Position numbers and translations under genes: made by a program
Notes under the pieces: generated by a model
Told to the model about the DNA's origin: nothing
Seen by the model: the letters and a program-made list of their open reading frames with translations, nothing else
Databases searched by the model: none
Shown: piece by piece, positions 28,998 to 37,292 of the stretch
Layout: each line of letters starts with the position of its first letter
Numbering within the stretch: the first letter of the stretch is position 1
Assembly: GCA_963710315.1 (NCBI GenBank)
Contig: CAVPZW010000005.1
Span: 558,001 to 622,000, forward strand
Origin: Palsa-360 sp963710315
GTDB lineage: Bacteria; Acidobacteriota; Terriglobia; Acidiferrales; UBA7541
Reading direction: 5' to 3'
DNA length: 64,000 nt

Positions 28998-29609
28998 CTA
29001 ACTCAAGGCCTGAATGATTTCCTGGCAGCTCCAACGGTCGGCGATGTTCTGAAGAGCAAAATTGATTCCCGCGTTCTGCCATTCGTCGTTGATGGTGGAG
29101 GTTCCATCGGTTGCCACGACCACTTCGTAGCCCGAATCGGCTCCGTGCCGCGCCGTGTGTTCAATGGAAAAGTTAGTCCAGGCTCCGGTAATCACCAGGG
29201 AATCGATTCCGTATCCCTGCAAGATCGTTTCGAGCTTGGTCCCGTGAAAACCGTTCATGCGCATCTTTTCGACCACCGCGTCGCCCTTTTGAGGTTCAAG
29301 ACCTTCAGCCGGCGCCGCGCCCCATGTTCCCCGCACCACGGCCTTGCTTTCCGCCAGCCCGCGGAAGAGCGGAGCGTTCAGCTTGAGCCCTGGCGCGCCG
29401 GGCTCAACGATATAGTGGATATGAATCACTATTCCGCCGGCTTTGCGCATTGCGGCGGCCAGGTTTTTCACGTTCTCGACGATGTTCTGTTTCTTGGCAT
29501 GGGCGGGCGCGCCGGAAGAGGCAAATGCGCCACCCTCTGTAATGACGTCATTTTGCAGATCCTGAATAATGAGCGCCGTTTTTCGCGCCACGAGTTTTCG
29601 ATCGGCCAT
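28998..29609 (-). CDS. Isochorismatase-like cysteine hydrolase
   Basis: The protein of about 203 residues has the isochorismatase fold. LIIQDLQNDV supplies the Asp, VVEKMRMNGFHGTKLE the Lys, and the usual nucleophile loop position reads VITGAWTNFSIEHTARHGAD. In that loop the catalytic Cys of amidase members (typically xxxxTxxCVxxT) appears replaced by Ser or Phe (TNFSIEHT), so hydrolytic activity is uncertain. The start at 29609 has AGAGGGA nearby; longer forms lack similarity. It follows the SMP-30 gene by nine bases. Confidence 0.82.
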   Translation of the reverse strand: MADRKLVARKTALIIQDLQNDVITEGGAFASSGAPAHAKKQNIVENVKNLAAAMRKAGGIVIHIHYIVEPGAPGLKLNAPLFRGLAESKAVVRGTWGAAPAEGLEPQKGDAVVEKMRMNGFHGTKLETILQGYGIDSLVITGAWTNFSIEHTARHGADSGYEVVVATDGTSTINDEWQNAGINFALQNIADRWSCQEIIQALS

Positions 29610-29617
29610 GTTCCCTC

Positions 29618-30541
29618 TTAGCGCATATTCATGTATGCGACAGGATTTCCTCGTACTTTCATTTTTACTCGATAGATCGATGTCGAGCATGCGCAATACA
29701 GCTCATCCCAGTTCCGCCCGCCAAATGTCAGATTTCCGGCATGCTCGGGCATTCGAATCACGCCCAGATGTTCCGCCGTGGGGCTTACAACCCAAATACC
29801 GCGCGGGCCCGTAACGTAAATATTTCCTCGCTCATCGACCTTCATGCCGTTGACGATGCCGTTTTCCAGAATGCCGTCGCCGATCTTTTCCGCGAAGATG
29901 CGGCTATTGCTGAGCGAGCCGTCAGAGGCGACATCGAATGCGCGGATATGCGCCCGCGGGGAATCGTTCACGTACAAGATCTTCTCATTCGGCGAAAAGC
30001 ATAAGCCGTTGGTCTGCCCAAAATCATCCGCTTCCAGATGCAGCTTTCCATCGGGAGAAATTCGGAACAGGCCCTGAAAACTCAGATCCTGCTTGCGTTC
30101 CAGGCCAAAGACCGGCATGCGTCCATAAGAGGGATCGCTGAAATAAACGGAATTGTCGGAACGAACCACCACATCGTTGGGACTGTTGAGCTCTTTTCCC
30201 TGCCAATGGGATGCAAGAATTTTGCGCTCGCCCGCCGGGGTTTCCATCACCAGTGAACTTGTGACATGCTCGCAGACATATAAATTGCCCGCGCCGTCAT
30301 AGGTCATGCCATTGCATTTATTGCTGGGCTTGCGCACTTCCTTGACGCCATCCGCGGCGCTCCATCGGCGGCGCACATCTCCAGGCATGTCGCTGAAGTA
30401 CAGGCATTGTTCTTTCGGATTCCAGATGGGGCCTTCGGTGAACCAGAATCCCGTGCAAATTTGTTCGACGGCCGCAACCTTATCGATCAGCTTGAGCAAC
30501 TCGGGCGATTTGATTTCGACGGCTTGGATGGAATCGTTCAT
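29618..30541 (-). CDS. SMP-30/gluconolactonase family lactonase
   Basis: The 307-residue six-bladed beta-propeller carries family motifs FWFTEGPIWNPKEQCLYFSD, NSPNDVVVRSDNSVYFSDPSYG and QTNGLCFSPNEKILYVNDS, with the Glu, Asn and Asp ligands of the central metal. It likely opens a sugar-acid or other lactone ring. There is no signal peptide, so it is cytoplasmic. It is the first gene of the operon leading to the hydrolase and two dehydrogenases, consistent with sugar-acid or hydroxyacid breakdown (inference). Confidence 0.88.
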   Translation of the reverse strand: MNDSIQAVEIKSPELLKLIDKVAAVEQICTGFWFTEGPIWNPKEQCLYFSDMPGDVRRRWSAADGVKEVRKPSNKCNGMTYDGAGNLYVCEHVTSSLVMETPAGERKILASHWQGKELNSPNDVVVRSDNSVYFSDPSYGRMPVFGLERKQDLSFQGLFRISPDGKLHLEADDFGQTNGLCFSPNEKILYVNDSPRAHIRAFDVASDGSLSNSRIFAEKIGDGILENGIVNGMKVDERGNIYVTGPRGIWVVSPTAEHLGVIRMPEHAGNLTFGGRNWDELYCACSTSIYRVKMKVRGNPVAYMNMR

Positions 30542-30591
30542 TTAGTTATAACCTCTCCCGTACGTTCATGCTCATCCGGCAGCCGCCGCAT

Positions 30592-30780
30592 TTACCTGTT
30601 TTTGCCCAGCCCTCTTTGATATGCCGCCATCAAGGCGTAGTCCATGTCGCCATAGATGGGATTGGGATACCAGGTATCCACGAGTTCGACCAGATTCTTG
30701 TTGGCTTTCAACACTTTCCGGGCATCCACTGCCTGCGCGGATGCATTTCCCGCAAACAGGCATAGAATTCCAACGAGCAC
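30592..30780 (-). CDS. Small secreted protein, possibly frameshifted at its start
   Basis: A 62-residue product with a hydrophobic signal-like N-terminus (LVGILCLFAGNASAQA) and a short mature part with LVDTWYPNPIYGDMDYALM. The GTG start has no ribosome-binding site. A GTG at 30793 in another frame would add MKTLR ahead of the same signal peptide if one base were removed, so a small frameshift is possible. Function unknown. It precedes the SMP-30 gene by 50 bases on the same strand. Confidence 0.45.
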   Translation of the reverse strand: MLVGILCLFAGNASAQAVDARKVLKANKNLVELVDTWYPNPIYGDMDYALMAAYQRGLGKNR

Positions 30781-30793
30781 GCAAAGTTTTCAC

Positions 30794-31029
30794 AGTGTAC
30801 GTTTTCCTCGTTCTCGGAAAATCGGCTCACGAATCAATGGCTTGGTTTCCGCGGTCCCAAACTGAATGGGCACACTTATACACCCAAGACTCGCTCAACT
30901 GAACTAAATAATTTTTCCATTCGGCAATCTTGATTATTTTCCCGCGAAGAGGCTTGCATGGATCACAAGAGAATTTCCGTATGGATTTGCCATGCAGGAA
31001 TACTCACGCGGGGAGGGAAAGAAAATGCA
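30794..31029. other. Intergenic region without recognised gene
   Basis: With the terminator after the TPR gene, this makes a 300-base spacer. It presumably holds the promoter of the SMP-30 operon, since it is AT-rich around 30900-30945. No definite element was identified. Confidence 0.35.
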
Positions 31030-31060
31030 AGCGCGGCCCCCCAGGGTAGCGGGCCGCGCT
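31030..31060 (-). terminator. Terminator-like hairpin after the TPR gene
   Basis: GCGCGGCCC at 31031-31039 pairs perfectly with GGGCCGCGC at 31051-31059. On the minus strand the hairpin is followed by TGCATTTTC, a weak T-tract. It begins about 30 bases after the TPR stop. Confidence 0.6.
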
Positions 31061-31089
31061 CAAATGATTGCGGGGGAATTTATGGCTGT

Positions 31090-32163
31090 TTACATGTGGG
31101 CGACAGCGCCGCCTGCCGCTTGTGCTTCGAGCTTCTGCGCATCTTCCACACGTCCCAGCTGGCGAAGAACCGCGGCGTAAAATTGCACGGTTTGCAGAAC
31201 CACCGCGTTATCCGATCCCAGATTCGCCTGGCGAATCGCCAGAGCTCGCTTGTAGAGAGGTGCCGCCGCGTCGTAATTGCCTTCGCAGTAGTAGAGGATT
31301 GCCAGATTATTTAGGCTGGTGGCGACTTCGAGGCGATTCGGTCCCAGCTTTTGTTCCGTGCTCTTCAGCGCTTGCTTCAGCATGACCTCGGCTTCCGCAT
31401 ATTTCCCCTGGGTCCGGTAAATTTCACCGAGTGTAGTCTGCATGGCAATGGCTTCCGGGCTTTCGGTCTGCCCAGTCTTTTCCCAGATTGCCAGCACATG
31501 GGCATACAGCGGAGCAGCCTCTGTATTGTTGCTGCGGAAGTGATAAATCTCCGCCAAGTGAATCATGGCGTCGACCGCATCATCGCTTTCCGACTTTCCC
31601 TGCTCATTCCAAATCGTGAGGGCTTGCCGATAGAGCGGCTCGGCCTTGGCATCCTGGTTCTGAGAGTGGTAAATCCCCGCAAGGGCGGCCGCTGGGATCA
31701 CTTTATTGGCGCTCTCATTCTTTTCCAAACTTTCCCATATACCCAGGGCGCGCGCATAGAGCGGTTCGGCTTTGGCGTCCATGCCCTGGTCTTGATAGAG
31801 AGCAGCGAGATTGTCCAGAGTCTTGGCCGTGGACACTTTCTTGAGCGGATCTTTCTCCAGAATCGCCAGGGCTTGCACGTACGCTTGCTCCGCCTGTGGG
31901 TACATGGATAGGTCCTGGTAGGAGACGGCCAGATTGTTCAGGCTGATGGCGATTTCAGGACTATCGGCTCCCAGAGCCTTCACCTGAATATCGACGACCT
32001 CTTTGTAATACTTTTGCGCCTGCGCATAATCCCCATGCTGGCGAGCCGCCGCGGCTGCGGAGTTAGCCTTGCTCCACTCCGGCGTTTGCGCGGGTGTGTA
32101 CTGTGCTCCGAAGAGAATCATGAAGGTCAGGATGGCGGTTAGAGTCATTTTGTTCGAATTCAT
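31090..32163 (-). CDS. Secreted tetratricopeptide-repeat protein
   Basis: The product of about 357 residues starts with a signal peptide (MTLTAILTFMILFGAQYTPAQT) and is otherwise a run of TPR units of about 42 residues. Several show the Kinesin-light-chain-like pattern (EIAISLNNLAVSYQDLSMYPQAE, EVATSLNNLAILYYCEGNYDAA, shown only in part). It is a probable periplasmic protein-protein interaction scaffold. ATG at 32163 has GGAGA nine bases upstream. It is divergent from the alpha/beta hydrolase gene. Confidence 0.85.
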   Translation of the reverse strand: MNSNKMTLTAILTFMILFGAQYTPAQTPEWSKANSAAAAARQHGDYAQAQKYYKEVVDIQVKALGADSPEIAISLNNLAVSYQDLSMYPQAEQAYVQALAILEKDPLKKVSTAKTLDNLAALYQDQGMDAKAEPLYARALGIWESLEKNESANKVIPAAALAGIYHSQNQDAKAEPLYRQALTIWNEQGKSESDDAVDAMIHLAEIYHFRSNNTEAAPLYAHVLAIWEKTGQTESPEAIAMQTTLGEIYRTQGKYAEAEVMLKQALKSTEQKLGPNRLEVATSLNNLAILYYCEGNYDAAAPLYKRALAIRQANLGSDNAVVLQTVQFYAAVLRQLGRVEDAQKLEAQAAGGAVAHM

Positions 32164-32582
32164 TTTGGCGTCTCCTCGTCTTCGGGTAACGTACTCCGTT
32201 TCGACATGCCAACTTTCGCAGGAATAAGTGGCGACACCAATGAGGCAGAAGTGCCAATTCACCAAGTCATTGGTGCTGTGAGTCCCAGTACTCGATCTAT
32301 GAATGGCGCTAGGACTCGCCTTCTTTCTTGGTTTTGTAAGTTAAGTATTGTATTTTCATTGACTTACAAATAGCTGTCATCTTATCCGTGGCCCAGTCCG
32401 CGCCCCAGATACAGGCTCTTGAGCCGGATTCCCCCACAGTTTTAGCCATCCAGACAAGCTACCTTTACTTCGCGCTGAGGGCGTGCTATTCAGAACGATG
32501 TTCTTGCAACTTGCATGCATGCTGAACAGGCGCACTGGCCGCCAATCGATTTTGTCTAACTTGACCCGATGGGAGAGAAGCG
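32164..32582. other. Divergent regulatory region
   Basis: This 419-base gap lies between the TPR gene and the Tat-exported hydrolase gene. It contains the inverted repeat listed at 32333-32370, and a TTGACT at about 32359. No gene or RNA was recognised. Confidence 0.4.
32333..32370. promoter_or_regulatory. Inverted repeat TTTGTAAGT-N20-ACTTACAAA, possible operator
   Basis: Perfect 9-base arms at 32333-32341 and 32362-32370 flank an AT-rich centre in the divergent region between the TPR and hydrolase genes. TTGACT, a possible -35 element, overlaps the right arm. This would be a natural site for a dimeric repressor, but no regulator gene is adjacent. Confidence 0.4.
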
Positions 32583-34013
32583 ATGTCTAAATCAAATAAG
32601 CCCGAACCTGGCAAGAAATTGGTGCAGCGCCGGGAATTTCTAGGCGGAGCGGCCACCATGGCCGGCGCAACATTTCTGGGACGCGGGGCCGGGTCCACAT
32701 GGCCGGGAATACCTGCCGCCACGCCTCCAGATCCGCCGCCATCGCCGGAAATGAACGCCGCAACGCAGCGCAAGATGAAGCGATGGCAGGAGCAGCGCTG
32801 GCTTCTCGACGCCACCGTGCAAACGTTGGGTCTGGAATGGGATCAGGCGCGCGTTGCGTACACGCTGGGTCCCTGCGGCCCGGACGCCACCGGGGATTTC
32901 AACACCATTCGCTCACGGGTACACAAATACAACGACATCGCGCGAGAGTACACGCGCGCCGCCGTCCGGCGCGAGAAAATGGCTCGTCAGTTCGAGGCAG
33001 ACGGCCATACCATCGCCGCCCGCGAAAGTTATTTCATCGCCGCGTTGCTTTACGGAAGCGCGCAATGGCCGATCTTCGCTGTGACGCGTGAAAACCTGGC
33101 ACTCAATGAGAAGAAAGCCGCGGCCTACGCAAAATACATCGAACTCGCCGACCACGAAATCCGCAAAGTGGAAGTCCCGTTTGCGGGAAAGTCTCTGCCC
33201 GGCTATCTCCACTTGCCGCTGCGACGCGGGCCCGGAAAACTTCCCGCCGTGTGGGCGATAGGAGGGATGGACAGCATCAAGGAAATTGGAGTCGCTCTGT
33301 ATGGCGACAAACTGCTGGAAAGAGGAATCGCTGTTCTGGCGCTCGAAGGTCCGGGGCAAGGCGAATGCTGCGTGCGCGAAATCCATCCGACGGGAACGAA
33401 TTGGTTGCAGGCCGGACCTCTCGTCCTTTCGTGGCTGCGCTCGCAGGCCGAAATTGATCCCGACCGCATCGCCCTATCTGGCGTGAGCATGGGTTCCTAC
33501 TGGGGGACGCAAGTGGCTTCCGTGGACGAACGGCTGAAGGGCTGCGTTGTCCGCTCGGTGTGCCACGAACCCGGCCTGAATACTCTCTTCAATGTGGCCT
33601 CGCCTACTTTCAAGCTGCGATTCATGTACATGGCGGGATTTAACGATGAAGCGGAATTTGACAAATACGCGCAAACTTTTTCTCTGAAGGGAACAGGGGA
33701 AAAAATCAAGGTTCCGTACCTTGTGATGGCGGGAGAAGACGATCAGCTCAGCCCAATTGAATACACCTACGATTTGTTCGATACGATTTCGGCGCCGAAA
33801 CAATTGCTGGTTTACGAAGGGGCCGAACACGGGCTTGTGGGATCATCCGCCGCGGCGCTCGGCCCAAGCCAAACAACCTATATGGCGGATTGGCTGAAGG
33901 ATCGCCTGGACGGAAAACCCATGCAGACCAAGCACATGAAAGTGGATGCCATCGGGCAGATTCACGACTCTACGTTTGAAGAGGCGCGCAAGGCCCTTTC
34001 GATTCCTCTTTGA
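32583..34013 (+). CDS. Tat-exported alpha/beta hydrolase (FrsA/pseudooxynicotine-hydrolase-like)
   Basis: The 476-residue protein begins with a twin-arginine signal (QRREFLGG followed by a hydrophobic stretch, residues 15-32). A helical N-terminal domain follows, then an alpha/beta hydrolase core with the nucleophile elbow GVSMGS (Ser at about 302), GEDDQLSP as the Asp region and EGAEHG as the His region. The layout resembles 2,6-dihydroxypseudooxynicotine hydrolase and FrsA-type esterases. The substrate is unknown; C-C or ester cleavage are both possible. GGGAGAAG lies just before the ATG. Confidence 0.82.
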   Translation: MSKSNKPEPGKKLVQRREFLGGAATMAGATFLGRGAGSTWPGIPAATPPDPPPSPEMNAATQRKMKRWQEQRWLLDATVQTLGLEWDQARVAYTLGPCGPDATGDFNTIRSRVHKYNDIAREYTRAAVRREKMARQFEADGHTIAARESYFIAALLYGSAQWPIFAVTRENLALNEKKAAAYAKYIELADHEIRKVEVPFAGKSLPGYLHLPLRRGPGKLPAVWAIGGMDSIKEIGVALYGDKLLERGIAVLALEGPGQGECCVREIHPTGTNWLQAGPLVLSWLRSQAEIDPDRIALSGVSMGSYWGTQVASVDERLKGCVVRSVCHEPGLNTLFNVASPTFKLRFMYMAGFNDEAEFDKYAQTFSLKGTGEKIKVPYLVMAGEDDQLSPIEYTYDLFDTISAPKQLLVYEGAEHGLVGSSAAALGPSQTTYMADWLKDRLDGKPMQTKHMKVDAIGQIHDSTFEEARKALSIPL

Positions 34014-34045
34014 GTTAGAGGCCAAACTTTGCGGTAAAAATATTT

Positions 34046-34132
34046 TTGTTATTCCATGCGGAGCGAGGAACCTCTCTTTCTTTCAGGCTCAAATCGAAGA
34101 GGGATTCCTCGCTCCGCTCGGAATGATGGGAA
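34046..34132. repeat. Palindromic repeat, GCGGAGCGAGGAA family (copy 1)
   Basis: Arms at about 34046-34076 and 34099-34132 are largely complementary around GCGGAGCGAGGAACCTCTC and GAGGGATTCCTCGCTCCGC. The same family occurs at 41652-41744. Its translations give the widely seen spurious peptides of the 'HSERSEES' type. Confidence 0.75.
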
Positions 34133-34188
34133 CAAGGAGATCTTTTCGCAATCATTTCGCAAATATGGAAGGCTGCGTTGCTTTACTT

Positions 34189-34518
34189 CTACTCTTCAAC
34201 TTTGAATTTCACGGGCTTGATGAATAGCTTGTCGCCCACCTGAATGGAAATGTTGTAATCGCCGGCCTTGACCTGCGGCACCTTCACCGTGATCTTATCG
34301 TCGCTCTGTTCCACGACCGTGGCCTTGTAATCGTTCTTGTCATCCGAGAGGTAAACGGCGGAAACAGATGCCTTTCCGATATCGCTTCCGGAGACGGTCA
34401 CTGAGTCGTTCACTTTGCCCGATGCCGGATCGACTCCAGTCACCTGCGGCGAGTTCTGTGCAACAGCCATCGATGCAAAGAGAATCATCCCAGAGAGAAA
34501 AATCCATCGCTTGCGCAT
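34189..34518 (-). CDS. Secreted IPT/TIG-like domain protein
   Basis: The small protein of about 109 residues has a signal peptide (RWIFLSGMILFASMAVAQ) followed by one Ig-like/IPT fold domain (VTGVDPASGKVNDSVTVSG, then VYLSDDKNDYKA and ITVKVPQVKAGDYNISI). Such domains mediate binding at the cell surface or in the periplasm. The start at 34518 is chosen because it begins with the charged-hydrophobic signal pattern; upstream in-frame Met codons extend the frame without similarity. The next gene on this strand is the TIG-unrelated propeller at higher coordinates. Confidence 0.7.
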   Translation of the reverse strand: MRKRWIFLSGMILFASMAVAQNSPQVTGVDPASGKVNDSVTVSGSDIGKASVSAVYLSDDKNDYKATVVEQSDDKITVKVPQVKAGDYNISIQVGDKLFIKPVKFKVEE

Positions 34519-34770
34519 GCTCTTGCTTTCGGCCTGATTTCCGTTTTTCATTTTGGAGAGAAGTGGAGACTTGCCGAGCTTGAATCTGCCAGTAAAAAAA
34601 GTGGCCATCATTCACCTCACACAAGGATGTACAAAACTGAAATTCAAACTTCCCTTGCGCTGGACCGTACACCAGCCGTCATGCCATGTCAATCTGAAGA
34701 ACGGCTGCCACAAGTCTTGGCGCGCTTAAATCAAGGGACATGGCCGGCTCGCTGCCTTATTTCTGTAAGC

Positions 34771-36678
34771 CTATTGCGCCCGCGCTTGTTGCTGCTGCTG
34801 CTGCACCCGCTGTTTCAGCGCCTGTAAGTCTTCCTTGCTGCGCACAGTCATGCGCGCGACTCTCCGCGCGCGGGAGTATGGCAAAATAATTTCCATTTTG
34901 CCGTCGTGCTCCAGTAAAGAAATGTAGCGAGTTTCCGCGCCCAGAGTTGGGAATGGATACTCCGTCCATTTGGATGTCTTGGGGTCGAACTTGATGACCT
35001 CGTCCGAGTTCATCAGGTTGATCCAAACGTTGTGGTCCTCGTCCACTGCGGCTTGATAGGGCTCCTGCACATCGGGCCTGGGGAGGGGAATCAAAGTCAC
35101 CTTCAAAGTTTGCGTATCGATCCTGGCCAGGCTTCCGCCCCACCAGTTGCAAACCCACACCACATGGCCCTGCTTATCCGCGCCCATGCGCCGCGGACCT
35201 TCCGCCCACGGCGTGGCCGCATTCCATGTGGATCCGCCGGCATCGTAGAGTTTCGCTTCCTCCGGAGAAAACATATCCCTGATTCCCGGGACGGGCGGAA
35301 TTTTAATTTCGGTGATTTTTCCGGTCTCGAGGTCGGTTTTCGCGACCATGTCCAGGTTCATCTCGGCCCACCAGCCGTTGCCTTCGCCATCGGCGGTCAG
35401 CCCGTAGGTGTTCCCGATGCCATCCGCATTCTTAAACGTGGGAGATTTGTATTCCGTAAACTGCTTGGTCACGGGATCGAAGCGCGAAGCACCGTGGAAA
35501 GTTGAAGCCCAGATTTTTCCCTTGCCGTCCACGTCCACGGTTCCCGCGACGAAGGTCGGCCCTTCCATGGTGTTCGGCGGAGTGTAAACCTGCAACGTTT
35601 GCGTTGCGGGATCCACTTCGATCATTCGTCCGGGGCCTTTTTCTTCGCCTGCGGAAATGTTGAACCACAGGTGGCCATGTTCATCGCGCGTTGCTCCATG
35701 CCCGTTTGCGGCAAGGCCGTGCAAGCCTTCCACGCGAAAGAATTTCGTCTCGCCCGTTTTGGCATCGACGCGTCCGATGCTTGCATACGGATTCGGGACG
35801 TTTACGGAAAACCAGATATTTCCGTCAAGGTCCGCCTGCGCGTCGTGCACTCCGTGATTGCCAAAGAACGAAGACGGCGTGCCGAGTGACCAATCGCTTC
35901 CATTGTTCAGCGCGTATGTTTTGGGAGCGTCGTTCGCGGCGAACATGGCCACATCGTATTCGGTGAAGACCGCTCGCGCCGCGTCTCCCGTGGGCCTCGG
36001 CCGCAATTTATAATTCTTGATGGAGCTGGGTTCTGGCCCGCGAGCGCGCGCCAGATACGCGGCAAGTTCCTTCTCGTGGGAATCGATTTGCGGCGCAATG
36101 GGGCTGCTCGGTCCTGAGTAGCCGCCCGCGACGTTCACGCGCTTCATCACTTCCAGGATTGCGGTCCATCCCTTTTCGTCAAACTGATTCTGTAAAATGT
36201 AATTGGGCTGGTGGCAGCTGGTGCAGCTATTGCGAAACACGCGCTTCAGCCGTCGGTCATCCGGCGTTTGATCCGGCAAGGACGCCATCATTTGATCGCC
36301 GGTGAGCTGTTTGGCGAAATCTTTCGCGGGATTCAAAACAAAATCCTCATGCTTGATTGACATGAGGTCCACGCTGCCGCGCGCGGTGTCGAAGCCATCC
36401 GCCTGCGCCCACACCTGATAATGCCCGCTATTCATCGTCGGGAAATAGTACGAGCCTTCTTCATCCGTGAACACGGAAGTGGTGATCGTGGCGTTTTCCA
36501 TTCTTGCGGAAACCGTCACGCCGCTCATTCTCGCTCCCCCGGCGGACTTCACCGTTCCCGCCAGGAGCGCGCCGTCCGGAGAGGCATGTGCCGGCAAGGC
36601 AAGCGCGGCCCCGAGCGCGAATATTGCGAGGGCCAGGCCCACGAAGTTTACGATCGAACGAGTCTGGAAAAGTTTCAT
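34771..36678 (-). CDS. Secreted Vgb-like beta-propeller with carboxypeptidase-regulatory-like domain and haem-c motif
   Basis: The 635-residue protein starts with a signal peptide (cleavage near residue 32). A CarboxypepD_reg-like beta-sandwich follows (LLAGTVKSAGGARMSGVTV to about 115). CTSCH at about 152-156 could bind haem c covalently. The rest is a virginiamycin B lyase-type seven-bladed propeller with repeated GNIWFS, GHLWFN, GKIWAS, HVVWVC and HNVWIN strands. Vgb lyases linearise streptogramins, but this family is broad and the haem motif argues for a redox role. It shares an operon with the small cytochrome c 18 bases upstream. Confidence 0.82.
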   Translation of the reverse strand: MKLFQTRSIVNFVGLALAIFALGAALALPAHASPDGALLAGTVKSAGGARMSGVTVSARMENATITTSVFTDEEGSYYFPTMNSGHYQVWAQADGFDTARGSVDLMSIKHEDFVLNPAKDFAKQLTGDQMMASLPDQTPDDRRLKRVFRNSCTSCHQPNYILQNQFDEKGWTAILEVMKRVNVAGGYSGPSSPIAPQIDSHEKELAAYLARARGPEPSSIKNYKLRPRPTGDAARAVFTEYDVAMFAANDAPKTYALNNGSDWSLGTPSSFFGNHGVHDAQADLDGNIWFSVNVPNPYASIGRVDAKTGETKFFRVEGLHGLAANGHGATRDEHGHLWFNISAGEEKGPGRMIEVDPATQTLQVYTPPNTMEGPTFVAGTVDVDGKGKIWASTFHGASRFDPVTKQFTEYKSPTFKNADGIGNTYGLTADGEGNGWWAEMNLDMVAKTDLETGKITEIKIPPVPGIRDMFSPEEAKLYDAGGSTWNAATPWAEGPRRMGADKQGHVVWVCNWWGGSLARIDTQTLKVTLIPLPRPDVQEPYQAAVDEDHNVWINLMNSDEVIKFDPKTSKWTEYPFPTLGAETRYISLLEHDGKMEIILPYSRARRVARMTVRSKEDLQALKQRVQQQQQQARAQ

Positions 36679-36696
36679 TGCTGGCTCTCCTTTTTC

Positions 36697-37080
36697 TTAG
36701 TCGAGCGGGCCCATGTCGCCACCGGTGGTCTCCGTGCTCTTCGCAGGCTTTGGAACCGTTTTCAAATATTCGACAATCGCGTCAATTTCCGAGGGCTGCA
36801 AGCCTATCTTGAACCCCGGCATTTTTGGCGATCCGCTGCGAATGATTTCCTTGATGGCGTCTTCGCTTCCGTTGACTAGATCCTTGTACAGGGCTGGCCC
36901 GTACATCTGAAAGCCCGCTCGCGCCATAGCGTGGCAGATGCCGCAGCGCTGCTCAAAAACACGATGCCCCAATTTCTGAACATCGGTCAGCTGCTTATCC
37001 ACGCCGGTTTTTTGTTGTGCGCCCGCGGCAAATGGAAAAATGCCAAGGAAAAGCAAGAACGCCCATCGGGAATTTCTCAC
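36697..37080 (-). CDS. Small class I cytochrome c
   Basis: The product of about 127 residues has a signal peptide (WAFLLFLGIFPFAAGAQ) and one haem-binding CGICH; KMPGF supplies the distal Met. It is a periplasmic electron carrier. GTG at 37080 has CAGGAGA seven bases upstream and starts the signal peptide cleanly; the ATG at 37122 adds a non-signal-like stretch. It lies directly upstream of the propeller gene that carries a second haem-c motif, which suggests electron exchange between them. Confidence 0.85.
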   Translation of the reverse strand: MRNSRWAFLLFLGIFPFAAGAQQKTGVDKQLTDVQKLGHRVFEQRCGICHAMARAGFQMYGPALYKDLVNGSEDAIKEIIRSGSPKMPGFKIGLQPSEIDAIVEYLKTVPKPAKSTETTGGDMGPLD

Positions 37081-37156
37081 AGGAAGGTCTCCTGGGCAGA
37101 CTCTATCATGAGTTATCCTCAAAAAAACAGGCTCTTTAAGTAAAGAGTTAAACGAG

Positions 37157-37240
37157 ATTTTCGTGGCATAGGCTTCAGCCTGTGGCTTTTAGGCCTTGCA
37201 AGGACTAACCCCCACAGGCTGAAGCCTATGCTACGAAAAC
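37157..37240. repeat. Palindromic repeat (GGCATAGGCTTCAGCCTGTGG type)
   Basis: CATAGGCTTCAGCCTGTGG on the left is repeated inverted as CCACAGGCTGAAGCCTATG on the right, and TTTTCGT pairs with ACGAAAA outside it, with a loop of about 26 bases. It lies between the divergent cytochrome c and fatty-acid hydroxylase genes, and has no open frame. Confidence 0.8.
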
Positions 37241-37292
37241 CAGCCCCCCCGCACTTGCCGCAAATCAATGAAAGAGTTACGTTGGATTTGCA

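Noticed and set aside
34771..36678. Streptogramin-inactivating virginiamycin B lyase as a resistance gene
   Set aside because: The protein is secreted, has extra domains and a haem-c motif, and is about twice the size of Vgb, so a resistance role is not supported.
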